Shown in pieces: positions 16,676-26,137 of a stretch of 50,676 nucleotides of DNA (positions are counted from its first letter, which is position 1; each line of letters begins with the position of its first letter). The notes below the pieces were generated by a model. That model saw only the letters and a program-made list of their open reading frames with translations, had not been told where the DNA came from and did no database searches. The stretch is from an uncultured Bacteroidales bacterium (GTDB taxonomy: Bacteria; Bacteroidota; Bacteroidia; Bacteroidales; Paludibacteraceae): the NCBI GenBank assembly GCA_902771935.1, contig CACXYM010000002.1, forward strand, positions 118,234-168,909, in the 5' to 3' direction. The position numbers and the translations under genes are program-made.

Positions 16676-16736
16676 CTCTTGAAATAGCAACAAATTATGG
16701 GGAACTACACTTTTTACCCTCTCCATTCCTAAAAAT

Positions 16737-16812
16737 AGTATGTGATTAGTATGTGGTTAGTATGTTATTAGTATGAGATTAGTATGTGATAACTATGATG
16801 TTAGTATGTTAG
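16737..16812. repeat. 11-bp tandem repeat array B
   Basis: Six full 11-bp units and a partial seventh, from AGTATGTGATT and AGTATGTGGTT to ACTATGATGTT and AGTATGTTAG. The unit is conserved at AGTATG with variation at the last five bases. Confidence 0.9.
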
Positions 16813-16873
16813 AAGGCTAATTGCATCGGAATATCGATATAACTTAAATATAAGAGCAATAAATTAGTGGTAA

Positions 16874-17012
16874 AATTCACATTTTCACATTTTCACACAA
16901 AAATGTGTCTTCAGATCTTCCTCATAATATAAATATAATATAATATTATATTATTATATTATGGCTATTTTTTGAACCGACACAAATTTGTGAATTTGTG
17001 AATTTGTGAAAT
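16874..17012. repeat. Opposed 8-bp arrays around a 20-bp AT palindrome
   Basis: On the left TTCACATT recurs about three times (16874-16897). On the right TTCACAAA recurs three times on the other strand (16988-17011). The palindrome at 16935-16954 consists of ATAATATAAT followed by its exact reverse complement. The two arrays could pair imperfectly (TTCACA with TGTGAA), enclosing the palindrome. Confidence 0.65.
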
Positions 17013-17017
17013 TTTGG

Positions 17018-17050
17018 GTAGTCTATTCCTAGCCTATCCCTAGCCTATCC
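17018..17050. repeat. 11-bp tandem repeat array C, running into the HAD gene
   Basis: Three units: GTAGTCTATTC, then CTAGCCTATCC twice. The last unit supplies the stop codon and the final Gly-Ile-Gly codons of the HAD gene, so the coding end has been built from, or invaded by, the repeat. Confidence 0.75.
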
Positions 17051-17711
17051 CTTGCTGATTTAAGAATTGCTGCAGGGAGGGGATATCGGGGAAAGTGCGC
17101 CAAGACACGAAGTGTTCTGCGGCTTGGCGGTTTTGCGGGAGATCGTCAATAAAGAAAATGGGCTGCTGTTCAACGGCTGTTTGAGGAGAATCTTCTGTGA
17201 CGGCTTCTTGGACACGTCGGAAGATTTCTTCTTCGGGTTTGGCACAATGCATGACTTGCGAGAGGAAAACCTGTTCGAAGTAGCTGCTGACGTGATAGAG
17301 CTTATCGATATAAGTCCAATGCAGGTCGTTGCCGTTGGATAGTAAGTAGAGACGATAACCTTGTTGGCGCAGTTGTGCCAAGTAATCCAGGCGCTCTTGC
17401 GGTAAGTCTTCCAACATAGCGAACCATGCCTCGCGGATTTGGTCCGATGTAGTTCCGGAAGGTGCATACTGAAGCAGGGCTGCTACGAAATCGTCAGTTG
17501 TTACCAATCCGCGCTCGAAGTCTTTCATGAGTTGGCGGGATGCAATACTAACGGCTGCAATACCTTCTCCGTCTTTATTCATACCTAAGATATTCCGTAC
17601 GTTTTCTTCGCCGATAAGGTTAGAAAATGCCTGCATGCAGCGTGGAACATTCAAGTTAATGAGCACGCCGCCAAGGTCGAAAATGATAATTGGTTTTGCT
17701 TGAAGGGTCAT
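17040..17711 (-). CDS. HAD-superfamily hydrolase (HAD-IA type phosphatase), 223 aa
   Basis: Motif I is IIIFDLGGVLIN (nucleophile Asp12), motif II YLLSNGND, motif III lysine in MHCAKPEEEIFRRV, and motif IV FFIDDLPQNRQAA. The DLGGVL form and helical cap put it with YihX-like sugar/nucleotide phosphatases; the substrate cannot be read from sequence. It overlaps the upstream EEP gene by 4 bp and ends the long minus-strand operon. The stop codon lies in an 11-bp repeat. Confidence 0.9.
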   Translation of the reverse strand: MTLQAKPIIIFDLGGVLINLNVPRCMQAFSNLIGEENVRNILGMNKDGEGIAAVSIASRQLMKDFERGLVTTDDFVAALLQYAPSGTTSDQIREAWFAMLEDLPQERLDYLAQLRQQGYRLYLLSNGNDLHWTYIDKLYHVSSYFEQVFLSQVMHCAKPEEEIFRRVQEAVTEDSPQTAVEQQPIFFIDDLPQNRQAAEHFVSWRTFPDIPSLQQFLNQQGIG

Positions 17712-18601
17712 AATATATGTAAGAGGATTGGTAAATGGTCGGAAAAGCCGGAACGTGAATAACGGAATCCGTTGAAAGTTCTTTTAGGTTTGAGACCAAG
17801 AAATCTTCGGTCTTCTTCCTGCAACCATTCCGCAGAGAATATTTCTGCAGAGCAATAGTCATTTAATGCATCCGAGACATAGAATTGGTCTAGGCAAGTC
17901 CATTGGTTTCTATATTTATGTGTTCCTAAGCCCTTTTTAGCCATTTTGAGCATCTTATTGTGTAAAGGTGGTAGATTATTCTCCGGGGCCATATTCATGT
18001 CACCACAGACTATTATTTTGGCAAGGGTATCTATTCGAAGAATAGAGTCCGTAATATGTGCGATGGTTGAAAGGACAGAATCGCGTTTGTATTGTGTAGC
18101 TTTAGTGCCTCCAAGTTGGGAAGGAAGGTGGCAAGCAAGGATGTGTAGCGAATCAAATTGGGCGTAGAGAATGTCACGAGTAGGAGATTCCGGAATAGGA
18201 ATGCGATAAATGTTGAAATTATTAAGATGAAATTTGGTTGAGTCATAGAGTATAGCGACATCTATTCCTCGCTTGTCTGGACTATCAAAGTGGATGAATT
18301 TATAAGGATAATGCGGCATCTTTCTACAAAGAGTCTGCAAGCATTTATCGTCTTCTATTTCGTTGAGGCAGACAATGGAAGGATGGCCGGCATTTGCTAT
18401 GACGCGTGCGATCTGTTCTGCTTTATAATGAAATCGGGTATATGTCCAGCGTCTGCTACCGTTAGGTGTATATTCGAAGTCGGGATTAAGGCTATCTTTT
18501 TCGGGGTAGAAGAAATTTTCGACGTTATAAGACATAACTGTCAGTTGTGCAAACGAGACACATGACAGCAGTAATCCTATTATAACGAGCAGATGTCGCA
18601 T
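17708..18601 (-). CDS. Exported endonuclease/exonuclease/phosphatase-family protein, 297 aa
   Basis: A signal peptide (MRHLLVIIGLLLSCVSFA) precedes the EEP fold beginning LTVMSYNVENFF. Typical EEP motifs are present: NEIEDD for metal binding, ACHLPSQ, CGDMNM and the terminal SDHLPI with the catalytic histidine. Substrates of the family range from DNA to phospholipids and inositol phosphates; the export signal implies a periplasmic substrate. It overlaps sufS by 1 bp and the HAD gene by 4 bp. Confidence 0.9.
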   Translation of the reverse strand: MRHLLVIIGLLLSCVSFAQLTVMSYNVENFFYPEKDSLNPDFEYTPNGSRRWTYTRFHYKAEQIARVIANAGHPSIVCLNEIEDDKCLQTLCRKMPHYPYKFIHFDSPDKRGIDVAILYDSTKFHLNNFNIYRIPIPESPTRDILYAQFDSLHILACHLPSQLGGTKATQYKRDSVLSTIAHITDSILRIDTLAKIIVCGDMNMAPENNLPPLHNKMLKMAKKGLGTHKYRNQWTCLDQFYVSDALNDYCSAEIFSAEWLQEEDRRFLGLKPKRTFNGFRYSRSGFSDHLPILLHIL

Positions 18602-19803
18602 TAGGAAAGAATATCTACCGCTCTTTGCAGGGCAGGGATAAATGCGTCAATGTCGGCTTTGTCGTTGTATAGAGCGAGTGAAAGACGAATTGTTCCTGGC
18701 ACTTTGAGATAATCAATCAGCGGTTCGGCACAATGATGTCCTGTGCGGACAGCTATGCCCATATGGTCAAGGATAGTGCCGATATCGAAAGGATGAATAT
18801 TGCCGATATTAAAACTAATAACTCCCGTCTTTGGTTGTCCTTGCGCGTAGATACTGATATTAGGGATCTCGTTTAGTCGCTTCTCTGCATAAGCGGTGAG
18901 TTCAGTTTCGGTCTGATGGATGGCAGACATGCCTATTTGGCTTATATAATCCAGTGCTGCGGCAAATGCGTGACTGCCGATGAAGTTAGGTGTTCCGGCT
19001 TCGAACTTATAAGGCAGTGTGTTATACGTAGTATGTTCGAAGCGGACATGTTCAATCATTTCTCCCCCACCCTCTGCCGGAGGTAAGTTATTGAGCCACT
19101 GCTCTTTACCATAGAGTATGCCTAATCCTGTCGGACCGTACATCTTGTGTGCGGAACAAACGAAGAAGTCGCAATCAAGTTGCTGTACGTTGATTGGCAT
19201 ATGGGGTGCCGATTGTGCACCATCGATGCAGACTGGGATATTGTGAGCGTGTGCGATGCGGATGATGTCTTCAACGGGATTGATGATACCCAAGACATTG
19301 CTTACATGCGCAACGGAGATAAGTTTGGTTTTAGGTGAGATTAGTGTTTCGAAAGCAGTCATATCCAGCGTAAGGTCATCCTTGAGAGAAATAACCTTCA
19401 GGATAGCTTTTTTGCGTTCACATAACATCTGCCAAGGAACGATATTCGAATGATGCTCGAGTTGTGAAATTATTATTTCGTCACCTTCGTGAATGTTTGC
19501 TTCGCCAAAACTGAATGCCAGCATGTTGATACTGTCGGTGGCGCCTTTAGTGAAGATGATTTCGTTCGCGGATTGTGCGCCGAGGAAATCAGCCACGCGC
19601 TGCCTCGCAGCCTCATGATGCTGTGTTGCCACTTGGCTGAGATGGTGTACGCCACGGTGGATATTAGCATTCCAATGGGTATAGCCATCGATAATTGCGT
19701 CCAACACTGCCTGCGGTTTCTGCGTTGTGGCAGCATTGTCGAGATAAACTAACTGGCGGTTGTATATTTGCTCGTTGAGAATTTGGAAATCGGATTTATT
19801 CAT
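18601..19803 (-). CDS. sufS: SufS-type cysteine desulfurase
   Basis: A PLP-dependent group II cysteine desulfurase that supplies sulfur for Fe-S clusters. Features are YLDNAATTQKP at the start, ANIHRGVHHLSQ, the PLP lysine in CSAHKMYGPTG (Lys220) and the catalytic cysteine in RTGHHCAEPL (Cys358). At 400 aa it is full length. No other suf genes are nearby; it sits in the long growth operon between gldB (4-bp overlap) and the EEP gene. Confidence 0.95.
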   Translation of the reverse strand: MNKSDFQILNEQIYNRQLVYLDNAATTQKPQAVLDAIIDGYTHWNANIHRGVHHLSQVATQHHEAARQRVADFLGAQSANEIIFTKGATDSINMLAFSFGEANIHEGDEIIISQLEHHSNIVPWQMLCERKKAILKVISLKDDLTLDMTAFETLISPKTKLISVAHVSNVLGIINPVEDIIRIAHAHNIPVCIDGAQSAPHMPINVQQLDCDFFVCSAHKMYGPTGLGILYGKEQWLNNLPPAEGGGEMIEHVRFEHTTYNTLPYKFEAGTPNFIGSHAFAAALDYISQIGMSAIHQTETELTAYAEKRLNEIPNISIYAQGQPKTGVISFNIGNIHPFDIGTILDHMGIAVRTGHHCAEPLIDYLKVPGTIRLSLALYNDKADIDAFIPALQRAVDILS

Positions 19804-20804
19804 GGACGGTAAAAACTTTCTTGTAATATACGTTCTGCATCTGGTTCAGCGATGAGTTGTTGCATGGTTATTTCGGGATGATGGTTCATATAACTCTCAG
19901 CAATTCTCCATCCAATCCATGTGCCGAGTCTGCCGGGTGAGTCTTGTGATATCTCGCCGGTGAAAGGGCCTTCGTTGAGATAGGAAGTGAGAACGAGAGA
20001 TTCGTTTTTGAAAAGATCTTTTTTATCCATCATCAGATGCCAGACGGCACGCTCGTGTTTGATGCACCAGTTCCATTGTTCCTTGGTATAACCCATTACC
20101 TCATAGGCAGGGATATCTGAGAAAATCTGTGCGAGCAGGTACATAATTTTGCCTCGATAAATCATATTGTCAATAAGGCGCGATTTGGTGGAAGTATAAG
20201 GTAGGTAGCGGAAAAGATGGGCACTAACCACATCGACAGGAATACACTCTTTTCGCATCGTAACTTTCTGATAATCATGTACTACGCGATTGTAATACTC
20301 ATAATCAGAACCGAGATACATATCGGCTCCTACGGCTATATCATCATCCACAAACAGTATAGATGCATTGAAGCCGGAGATAAAGAAGTAAATGGTTGGA
20401 ATGGGCAATTCAGGATAGAGATAGTGCACTCGGGCAAAGGCTTGGCTCAGTTGTAATTCAAGATCATGCGTGGAAGCAAAGAGGATACGCTCGCGTTCGT
20501 TGGTTTGTTTGAAACCATAGATTGTGTCTTCCAGAAAACGAGGCAGTTGCTCCACTAGAAATGCAGTATCATTCGCGGATATTCCCAAGATATTTTCCAC
20601 AAAGAAAGGGAAGAATGTGGGATATTCATTGGCTATGAGTCGAATGTCTTGCAGGGCAGTTTGTGCGTTGATATTTAGTAACGCATTGTCGAAACGTACT
20701 ATTTCAACTGGCTGCGGCTCAAGATTTTTTGGAAAATAAGTCCGCGATTTGGTGCAAGCAGTCAAGCTGAGTGCGATAAATAATATGGGCAGTAGTTGTT
20801 TCAT
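19800..20804 (-). CDS. gldB: GldB-related lipoprotein
   Basis: A lipoprotein signal ends at LTAC with Cys17. The mature protein matches GldB in overall form: PVEIVRFDNALLNI near the start, YPTFFPFFVENILG, VGADMYLGSDYEYY in the middle and the C-terminal GPFTGEISQDSPGRLGTWIGW segment. GldB was found through gliding motility in Flavobacterium, but relatives are widespread in non-gliding Bacteroidales, where the role is unclear. It lies 1 bp after lolD, consistent with an envelope function. Confidence 0.9.
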   Translation of the reverse strand: MKQLLPILFIALSLTACTKSRTYFPKNLEPQPVEIVRFDNALLNINAQTALQDIRLIANEYPTFFPFFVENILGISANDTAFLVEQLPRFLEDTIYGFKQTNERERILFASTHDLELQLSQAFARVHYLYPELPIPTIYFFISGFNASILFVDDDIAVGADMYLGSDYEYYNRVVHDYQKVTMRKECIPVDVVSAHLFRYLPYTSTKSRLIDNMIYRGKIMYLLAQIFSDIPAYEVMGYTKEQWNWCIKHERAVWHLMMDKKDLFKNESLVLTSYLNEGPFTGEISQDSPGRLGTWIGWRIAESYMNHHPEITMQQLIAEPDAERILQESFYRP

Positions 20805-20805
20805 T

Positions 20806-21453
20806 TTATTCGGTTATAAGTCCGTCTTTCATTGTGATGACACGGTCGCAGATAGAGGCCAGTTCTTTGTCATGGGTAACGATGATGATGGTCTGATTAT
20901 ACTTGTTGCGCAGTTCGAGAAGCAGCTTGTGCAATTCTTTCTTATTCGACTCGTCCAGACTTCCGCTCGGTTCGTCAGCAAGGATGACATCTGGCGCCAT
21001 CATCATTGCTCTGGCAACGGCTACTCTCTGTTTCTCTCCGCCGGATAACTCGTTGGGTTTGTGGGACATGCGGTCGCTCAGACCCAAATCTGAAAGCAGT
21101 TTCTCGGCACGCTGCTGCGCATCTTTTTCACCTGCAATCATTGCTGGAATCATAACATTCTCCAACGCTGTGAACTCCGGCAAAAGTTGGTGAAACTGGA
21201 AGATAAATCCGATGTGATGATTTCGGAAACGCGCCAATTCTTTGTCCTTGAGTGCAAAGACATCAATGCCATTGATAATGACTTGTCCTTGGTCTGGTTG
21301 GTCGAGTGTGCCTATGATCTGCAGCAACGTTGTTTTGCCTGCGCCGCTTTTACCGATGATAGCTACTATCTCCCCTTTTTTGACATAGAGATTGATACCT
21401 TTGAGTACGTGTAAATCTCCAAAAGACTTTTGTATGTTCTTAACTTCAATCAT
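20806..21453 (-). CDS. lolD: LolD-type ABC transporter ATPase
   Basis: The ATPase subunit of a MacB/LolCDE-type transporter. Walker A is GKSGAGKTT (34-42), signature LSGGE (136-140) and Walker B VILADEP (156-162). The [26 protein letters not shown] stretch (quoted by its key residues F-Q-F-H-Q-L-L) is typical of LolD, which releases lipoproteins from the inner membrane. No permease partner is adjacent. Neighbours encode two lipoproteins (S41 peptidase, GldB). Confidence 0.9.
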   Translation of the reverse strand: MIEVKNIQKSFGDLHVLKGINLYVKKGEIVAIIGKSGAGKTTLLQIIGTLDQPDQGQVIINGIDVFALKDKELARFRNHHIGFIFQFHQLLPEFTALENVMIPAMIAGEKDAQQRAEKLLSDLGLSDRMSHKPNELSGGEKQRVAVARAMMMAPDVILADEPSGSLDESNKKELHKLLLELRNKYNQTIIIVTHDKELASICDRVITMKDGLITE

Positions 21454-21458
21454 AGCCG

Positions 21459-22463
21459 TTATTTGTATGCGTTGTTGATTAGATCGACTGCTTTCTCAAT
21501 AATGTCGTCTTGAGTAGTGCTAGTCATTGTCACTTTGACATGTGGTTCGATTCCTTGCTCTATGTCCTTTTTATCCGCGTCATACATGCGCACGCTCGAA
21601 AAACGGACAGTCCATCCGCATGGCATCTCGTAACTCATCGGCATACCACCTCCTCCTCCGCTTGTTCCACCTACGATGGCTACATGATTGCCTGCGTAAC
21701 GCATCATATTGATGAAGAAATTAGTTGCGGAATAACTGCGGCGATTTGACAAGACGATGACCGGCCGATACCACTTATGCGCAATGAGAGAAGTGTCGGA
21801 ATAGAGTGGTTCTAATTCTGAAAAATCGTTGTGACCGGGACCATCTTTATGGTGCCAGTAACCGACAATTTTATTTTCTTTGAAGAAAGGTGATGCCAGT
21901 TTATATGCGTTGGTAAGATCGCCACCTCCGTTATTGCGAACATCAATGATGATGCCTCGACAGTTCTTGAATGCCGTGAATATCCAGTAGAGGTTGGCGC
22001 CTGAGAAAGCATTGGAAAAAGATGAGTAATAGATATATCCGATGCTGTCATTTTTAATGGTGCAGTAGTATAGTCCTCCGGCAATGCGATAGTCTTTCAG
22101 GTAAAGTTTCTGTAATTCGGCATCAAAGTTGGCAGGGTAGGAGTCGTACCAAGCCGTGTTATACGACCTGTCAAATGATGAATAGAGATTCACATGTCCA
22201 TCGTGCAAGGTATCCAACATCTGGGCGCAGAGATCGAAGAGGGCTAGTGGATCTGAGCCGATAGTCTTGGCTTTAGCGATATAGGTATCGTGGATAGCAT
22301 TCCAATCAATACCTTTTTGTTCTACGTAGCAATACTTGGTATCTATAATTTGCCACAATGCTTCTACATTATCTACGGGATCCGTGCTGTATTCCACCTC
22401 GTTCTTCGACTTACACGACGTGACCAACAATACAACCGCTAATATATATATAAGGTGCTTCAT
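21459..22463 (-). CDS. S41-family peptidase lipoprotein
   Basis: A lipoprotein signal ends in LLVTSC (Cys17). The S41 (C-terminal processing/tricorn) domain is visible as [26 protein letters not shown] and the nucleophile region [15 protein letters not shown] glycine-rich loop ([11 protein letters not shown]) follows. There is no evident PDZ domain. It probably degrades periplasmic peptides. It starts inside the end of the upstream gene (4-bp overlap) and stops 5 bp before lolD. Confidence 0.9.
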   Translation of the reverse strand: MKHLIYILAVVLLVTSCKSKNEVEYSTDPVDNVEALWQIIDTKYCYVEQKGIDWNAIHDTYIAKAKTIGSDPLALFDLCAQMLDTLHDGHVNLYSSFDRSYNTAWYDSYPANFDAELQKLYLKDYRIAGGLYYCTIKNDSIGYIYYSSFSNAFSGANLYWIFTAFKNCRGIIIDVRNNGGGDLTNAYKLASPFFKENKIVGYWHHKDGPGHNDFSELEPLYSDTSLIAHKWYRPVIVLSNRRSYSATNFFINMMRYAGNHVAIVGGTSGGGGGMPMSYEMPCGWTVRFSSVRMYDADKKDIEQGIEPHVKVTMTSTTQDDIIEKAVDLINNAYK

Positions 22464-23257
22464 AACTTCGCGTTCGGACGAATTTTATATTTCCATAAGC
22501 AACCGACGATGATATTAATTTGATGCTGGTCGAATTGCATTTCTTTTGTTCGATAATTGAGGAAGATATGCTCTGCTCCCAGTCGCCACGTGGAGTGTGG
22601 GAATTGGAAGTCTAGAGTTATTTCATGGCGAATGATGTTATGATTCCATGGTCCTGAACAACGCGCATCACCCCGAACACTTTCTGTAATCTCATAATAC
22701 GACTCCCAGTAATCCGGCATATAATCCACGCCTATCAGGTTCGTGCGCAGCAAATACCGCAAACGATAACTCGTCTTCTTTCCATAAAATGACCAACTGA
22801 TGCCCGTCATAGCCATCACATCGATGCCAAAGTCAAACGAGTAGGGTTTATTGACGTTTGAGCCAATTTCGCGTGCCATGAAATTAGCTTCTAAGTATGG
22901 CCCGAGATGTACCGCCAAACGACCATCCAAAAACGACCACTTATAGTATGCACCCCAACCCGCATAAATACCCAAACCGTAAATCATGTTCGAGTAAGCA
23001 GTGTTGTATGACCTCAGTCCATTAATGTCAAACCGTCCCACATGCGCCCAATGTGCCGAATCCTTCCTAAAAGACTGCCACCACTCATTGCCGATACCTA
23101 TCTGCTGACCGTTGTAGGATAGGGGACTAAGGTAAGGGTCGAGTTGTGAAACAAAACCGTACTTAACTTTGAGAATATTCTCATGTTCTACCGGTTCATA
23201 GGCACGAAGCGGCATAATCACAAGTAGAAGTAATATGGCTGTTAGTTTGAGTCGCAT
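22460..23257 (-). CDS. Outer-membrane/exported beta-barrel-like protein, 265 aa
   Basis: It has a signal peptide (MRLKLTAILLLLVIMPLRA), then a series of aromatic amphipathic strands (YNTAYSNMIYGLGIYAGWGAYYKW, described here by its Y/W periodicity) and a closing strand. Size and layout recall the Bacteroidota family DUF3316, which is unverified. Function is unknown. It begins directly after tsaE (no intergenic base) and overlaps the S41 gene by 4 bp. Confidence 0.75.
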   Translation of the reverse strand: MRLKLTAILLLLVIMPLRAYEPVEHENILKVKYGFVSQLDPYLSPLSYNGQQIGIGNEWWQSFRKDSAHWAHVGRFDINGLRSYNTAYSNMIYGLGIYAGWGAYYKWSFLDGRLAVHLGPYLEANFMAREIGSNVNKPYSFDFGIDVMAMTGISWSFYGKKTSYRLRYLLRTNLIGVDYMPDYWESYYEITESVRGDARCSGPWNHNIIRHEITLDFQFPHSTWRLGAEHIFLNYRTKEMQFDQHQINIIVGCLWKYKIRPNAKL

Positions 23258-23704
23258 TTAATCAATAGTTAATTGGCGGTCACCATTGGGTAAAACATTT
23301 ATCGTTACATTAACAGTGTCGTTGGGCAATATAGGTTCAATAATTTCTGGCCATTCGATAAAACAATAGTTTCCACTATAGAGATATTCTTCAGCTCCGA
23401 AGTCTAATGCTTCGTGAATATCCTTGAGTCGGTAACAATCGAAGTGGTATATTTCGTTTCTTTGTTTGGTTTCATACACATTAACGATGGCAAATGTTGG
23501 ACTGTTGGTTACGTCATCCGTTCCCATGGCGTGACACAGTTCGCTGATGAAAGTTGTCTTGCCGGTACCCATCGGTGCATAGAATGCATAGACATGTGAG
23601 TTTGGATGATGAGACAAGAGCATTGTAGGATTTACCACCTGTCCGTCGCCATTGACCAATTTGATATGGTTTTTTTCATCTTTTTTTATTGTGTAGTTAG
23701 TCAT
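23258..23704 (-). CDS. tsaE: tRNA threonylcarbamoyladenosine biosynthesis ATPase TsaE
   Basis: TsaE drives the TsaBD complex that makes t6A37 on ANN-decoding tRNAs. Walker A is [10 protein letters not shown] (about 43-52), followed by the typical [19 protein letters not shown] and FIEWPE motifs. At 148 aa the length is normal. The P-loop has MGTG where MGAG is more common. It follows uvrC by 22 bp. Confidence 0.93.
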   Translation of the reverse strand: MTNYTIKKDEKNHIKLVNGDGQVVNPTMLLSHHPNSHVYAFYAPMGTGKTTFISELCHAMGTDDVTNSPTFAIVNVYETKQRNEIYHFDCYRLKDIHEALDFGAEEYLYSGNYCFIEWPEIIEPILPNDTVNVTINVLPNGDRQLTID

Positions 23705-23726
23705 AGTTGTGCTAAATATTTAATTC

Positions 23727-25547
23727 TCAGACCGTTATTTGTGACCTAAAATATTCGTAAATACTTGATGCTGTGCGAGTTCCGGCTATTTCTGCCAATT
23801 CTTCCAACGAAGCGCTTCTAATTTTACTTACCGAACCGAAATGTCGTAATAGTTTTTGCTTCGTAACCGCTCCAACTCCCTGAATATCATCCAATTGGCT
23901 CTTAATCTGTGCCTTACTTCTTTTCTTTTTGTGGTATGAAATAGCGAACCGATGCACTTCGTCTTGTATTTGGGTCATGAAGCGGAACACTTCGCTCGTT
24001 ATAGGCATATCAATTTCTGCAGGTGGGAATCCATATAGTAGTGTTTGTGTTCTATGATGACTATCTTTCTTCAATCCGGCAATGGGTATTTGTAAACCGA
24101 GTTGGTCTTCAACAGCTTCGCGTATGGCGTGCATTTGTCCGATTCCACCATCTGCGATGATTAGATTAGGTAAAGGCAGATTTTCATCAATTAGGTGTTG
24201 ATATCGACGGCGAACAACTTCACGCATGCTGGCGTAATCGTCTGCTCCTACGACAGTTTTTATTTGGAAATGTTTGTATTCCGATTTGCATGGTTTTGCT
24301 TTCTTGAAGACAACGCAACCGGCTACCGGATTACTTCCTTGTATGTTTGAGTTATCAAAACTATCGATGAATACGGGTAAAGTTGGAAGTTGAAGGAGAG
24401 ATTGCAATTGTCCTAAAATTCGCGTTGCCCGTTGTTCGGGATTCAATTTGTCGTTTTGTTTGATTCGATCCTGTTTATACTGCTCTACATTGTGGTTTGC
24501 TAAATCAAGGAGCTTCTTTTTGTCACCTGTAGTAGCAATATGAATATGTAAATTTTCGTCGATTACATCGGGAATAAAAGGAACTATTACCTCATTTGTT
24601 TTGCTTTCCAATTGCTCACGTAGTTCCTTCATACCGAATGCTAACATTTCCTCTTTAGGTTCGTCCATTTGTTTACGGTACTCAACCGTTTGTCCTTGAA
24701 CAATACTTCCGTTATTCAGGTGCAGAATGGATATGAACACTTTTTCTCCATCTTCAGTATAGCCAAATACATCGATTTCACCTGCATTTGTATTGGTGAT
24801 AACTGTCTTACTCCGGAAGCGTTCCAGCAATTCGCTCTTCTCTTTCACAAGTGCAGCTTCTTCATACTTCATCTGCTCCGATAAATGAATCATCTCCTGT
24901 TTCAAGTCCTTCTCTATCTCTTGCGCATTACCCTGAATAATCTTTTTTGCCGCACTTATCCAACAATCATAATCCTCTTTAGACACTTTATCCTCACATA
25001 TTCCGCAGCACGTGCCTAAATGATACTTCAGACATACTTTATGCTTATGTTTCTCCACAGACTCTTTCGTCAATGCCATATTACACGTACGTATCGGATA
25101 CAACTTATGTATCAACTCCAAGCATAAATCCACCGTATTCCCGTAACTGTATGGTCCAAAATACTCCCCGCTTCGCTTATCAATCGTTCTTGTCTTGAAG
25201 ATACGCGGATAAGTTTCTTTCGTGATACAGATACTTGGATACGATTTGCCATCCTTGAGCAGAATATTATAATGCGGCTGATGCTGCTTAATCAGATTAT
25301 TCTCCAACAAAAATGCATCCTGTTCCGAATCCACCACAATATACTTTATATCCGCTATGTGCTTAACAAGCTGCTTGGTTTTGTACGTCTGCTGATCCTT
25401 CTGGAAATAACTGTTCACCCGCCGATGCAGATTCTTAGCCTTACCCACATAGATAATCTGCCCGTCCTTATCAAAGTACTGGTATACACCGGGATTTTCC
25501 GGAATCCGCTTCAATAAAAGGGCAATATGATTATCCATCTCATTCAT
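23727..25547 (-). CDS. uvrC: UvrABC system protein C
   Basis: The nuclease subunit of nucleotide excision repair. An N-terminal GIY-YIG domain (NPGVYQYFDKDGQIIYVGKA), a cysteine-bearing segment (CLKYHLGTCCGIC), a UvrB-binding region around EMIHLSEQMKYEEAALVKEK, the RNase H-like domain and a C-terminal HhH (DDIQGVGAVTKQKLLRHFGS) are all present. At 606 aa it is full length. ATG 25547 overlaps apt by 8 bp; an in-frame ATG at 25538 would leave a 1-bp gap and is equally plausible. Confidence 0.96.
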   Translation of the reverse strand: MNEMDNHIALLLKRIPENPGVYQYFDKDGQIIYVGKAKNLHRRVNSYFQKDQQTYKTKQLVKHIADIKYIVVDSEQDAFLLENNLIKQHQPHYNILLKDGKSYPSICITKETYPRIFKTRTIDKRSGEYFGPYSYGNTVDLCLELIHKLYPIRTCNMALTKESVEKHKHKVCLKYHLGTCCGICEDKVSKEDYDCWISAAKKIIQGNAQEIEKDLKQEMIHLSEQMKYEEAALVKEKSELLERFRSKTVITNTNAGEIDVFGYTEDGEKVFISILHLNNGSIVQGQTVEYRKQMDEPKEEMLAFGMKELREQLESKTNEVIVPFIPDVIDENLHIHIATTGDKKKLLDLANHNVEQYKQDRIKQNDKLNPEQRATRILGQLQSLLQLPTLPVFIDSFDNSNIQGSNPVAGCVVFKKAKPCKSEYKHFQIKTVVGADDYASMREVVRRRYQHLIDENLPLPNLIIADGGIGQMHAIREAVEDQLGLQIPIAGLKKDSHHRTQTLLYGFPPAEIDMPITSEVFRFMTQIQDEVHRFAISYHKKKRSKAQIKSQLDDIQGVGAVTKQKLLRHFGSVSKIRSASLEELAEIAGTRTASSIYEYFRSQITV

Positions 25548-26079
25548 CCACCTCTATCTGTAATAGGCAATCTATATTCTCTGCCTTGCCTTCTATATAT
25601 TCTCTGCCGTTCAGACCTACCAACTCAATGACGCAATTCACATAGATCTTCTTAACACCTAATTTCTTTACCAGATTGATAGCTGCTTCCATTGATCCGC
25701 CCGTAGCCAGAATATCATCATGAATAAGCACCACATCATCAGGACCCAGCGCATCCTTGTGAATCTCAATAGTGTCTTCTCCATACTCCTTGGCATAGGT
25801 TACCGATACGGTCTCAGCCGGCAGTTTTTTGGGCTTGCGGATAGGGACAAAGCCTGCACCAATCTCCATGGCTACAGCCGGAGCCAAGATAAATCCACGG
25901 GATTCAATACCCACTACCTGAGTAATACCGCAATTCTTGAAACGCTTAACAATCTCATCACGCATACAACGTAGACACTCCGGATCTGCCAATGCGGTTG
26001 TGATGTCCTTGAACTGAATGCCCGGAATAGGAAAATCCGGCACATTACGAATCTGTTTCTTTACGTCTTCTATATTCAT
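25540..26079 (-). CDS. apt: Adenine phosphoribosyltransferase
   Basis: A purine salvage enzyme that converts adenine and PRPP to AMP. Features are IRNVPDFPIPGIQFKDIT at the start, the GIESRGFILAPAVA loop and the PRPP-binding VVLIHDDILATGGSM. The ATG at 26079 (MNIEDVKKQIRN) fits the family's N-terminus. An upstream ATG reading through the palindrome at 26114-26129 would add 17 unrelated residues and is rejected. At 179 aa the length is normal. Confidence 0.95.
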   Translation of the reverse strand: MNIEDVKKQIRNVPDFPIPGIQFKDITTALADPECLRCMRDEIVKRFKNCGITQVVGIESRGFILAPAVAMEIGAGFVPIRKPKKLPAETVSVTYAKEYGEDTIEIHKDALGPDDVVLIHDDILATGGSMEAAINLVKKLGVKKIYVNCVIELVGLNGREYIEGKAENIDCLLQIEVDE

Positions 26080-26113
26080 AATCGTACGATTTTTGTGTCC
26101 CTTTTTATACTTA

Positions 26114-26129
26114 TGTTCCACGTGGAACA
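26114..26129. promoter_or_regulatory. parS-like ParB binding site
   Basis: TGTTCCACGTGGAACA is a perfect 16-bp palindrome that fits the bacterial parS consensus TGTTnCACGTGnAACA exactly. It lies in the 78-bp gap between mnmG and apt. Chromosomal parS sites cluster near the replication origin and load ParB for segregation. Confidence 0.8.
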
Positions 26130-26137
26130 ATATTTTT

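Larger units (their letters stand above)
16341..17039. other. 700-bp gene-free convergent region dense in palindromes and tandem repeats
   Basis: It lies between the 3' ends of the protease gene (+) and the HAD gene (-). No open frame of note exists on either strand. It contains a row of perfect inverted repeats (16412-16675), an 11-bp tandem array (16737-16812), two 8-bp arrays in opposite orientation (about 16874-16897 and 16982-17012) around a 20-bp AT palindrome (16935-16954), and a second 11-bp array at 17018-17050. TTTCACACAAAAA followed by TGTGT occurs near both ends (about 16350 and 16885). Most hairpins lack a T tract, so they are not ordinary terminators. Confidence 0.7.

Noticed and set aside
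26080-26130. 17-residue N-terminal extension of Apt
   Set aside because: It would translate the parS palindrome and is absent from the family's usual N-terminus.
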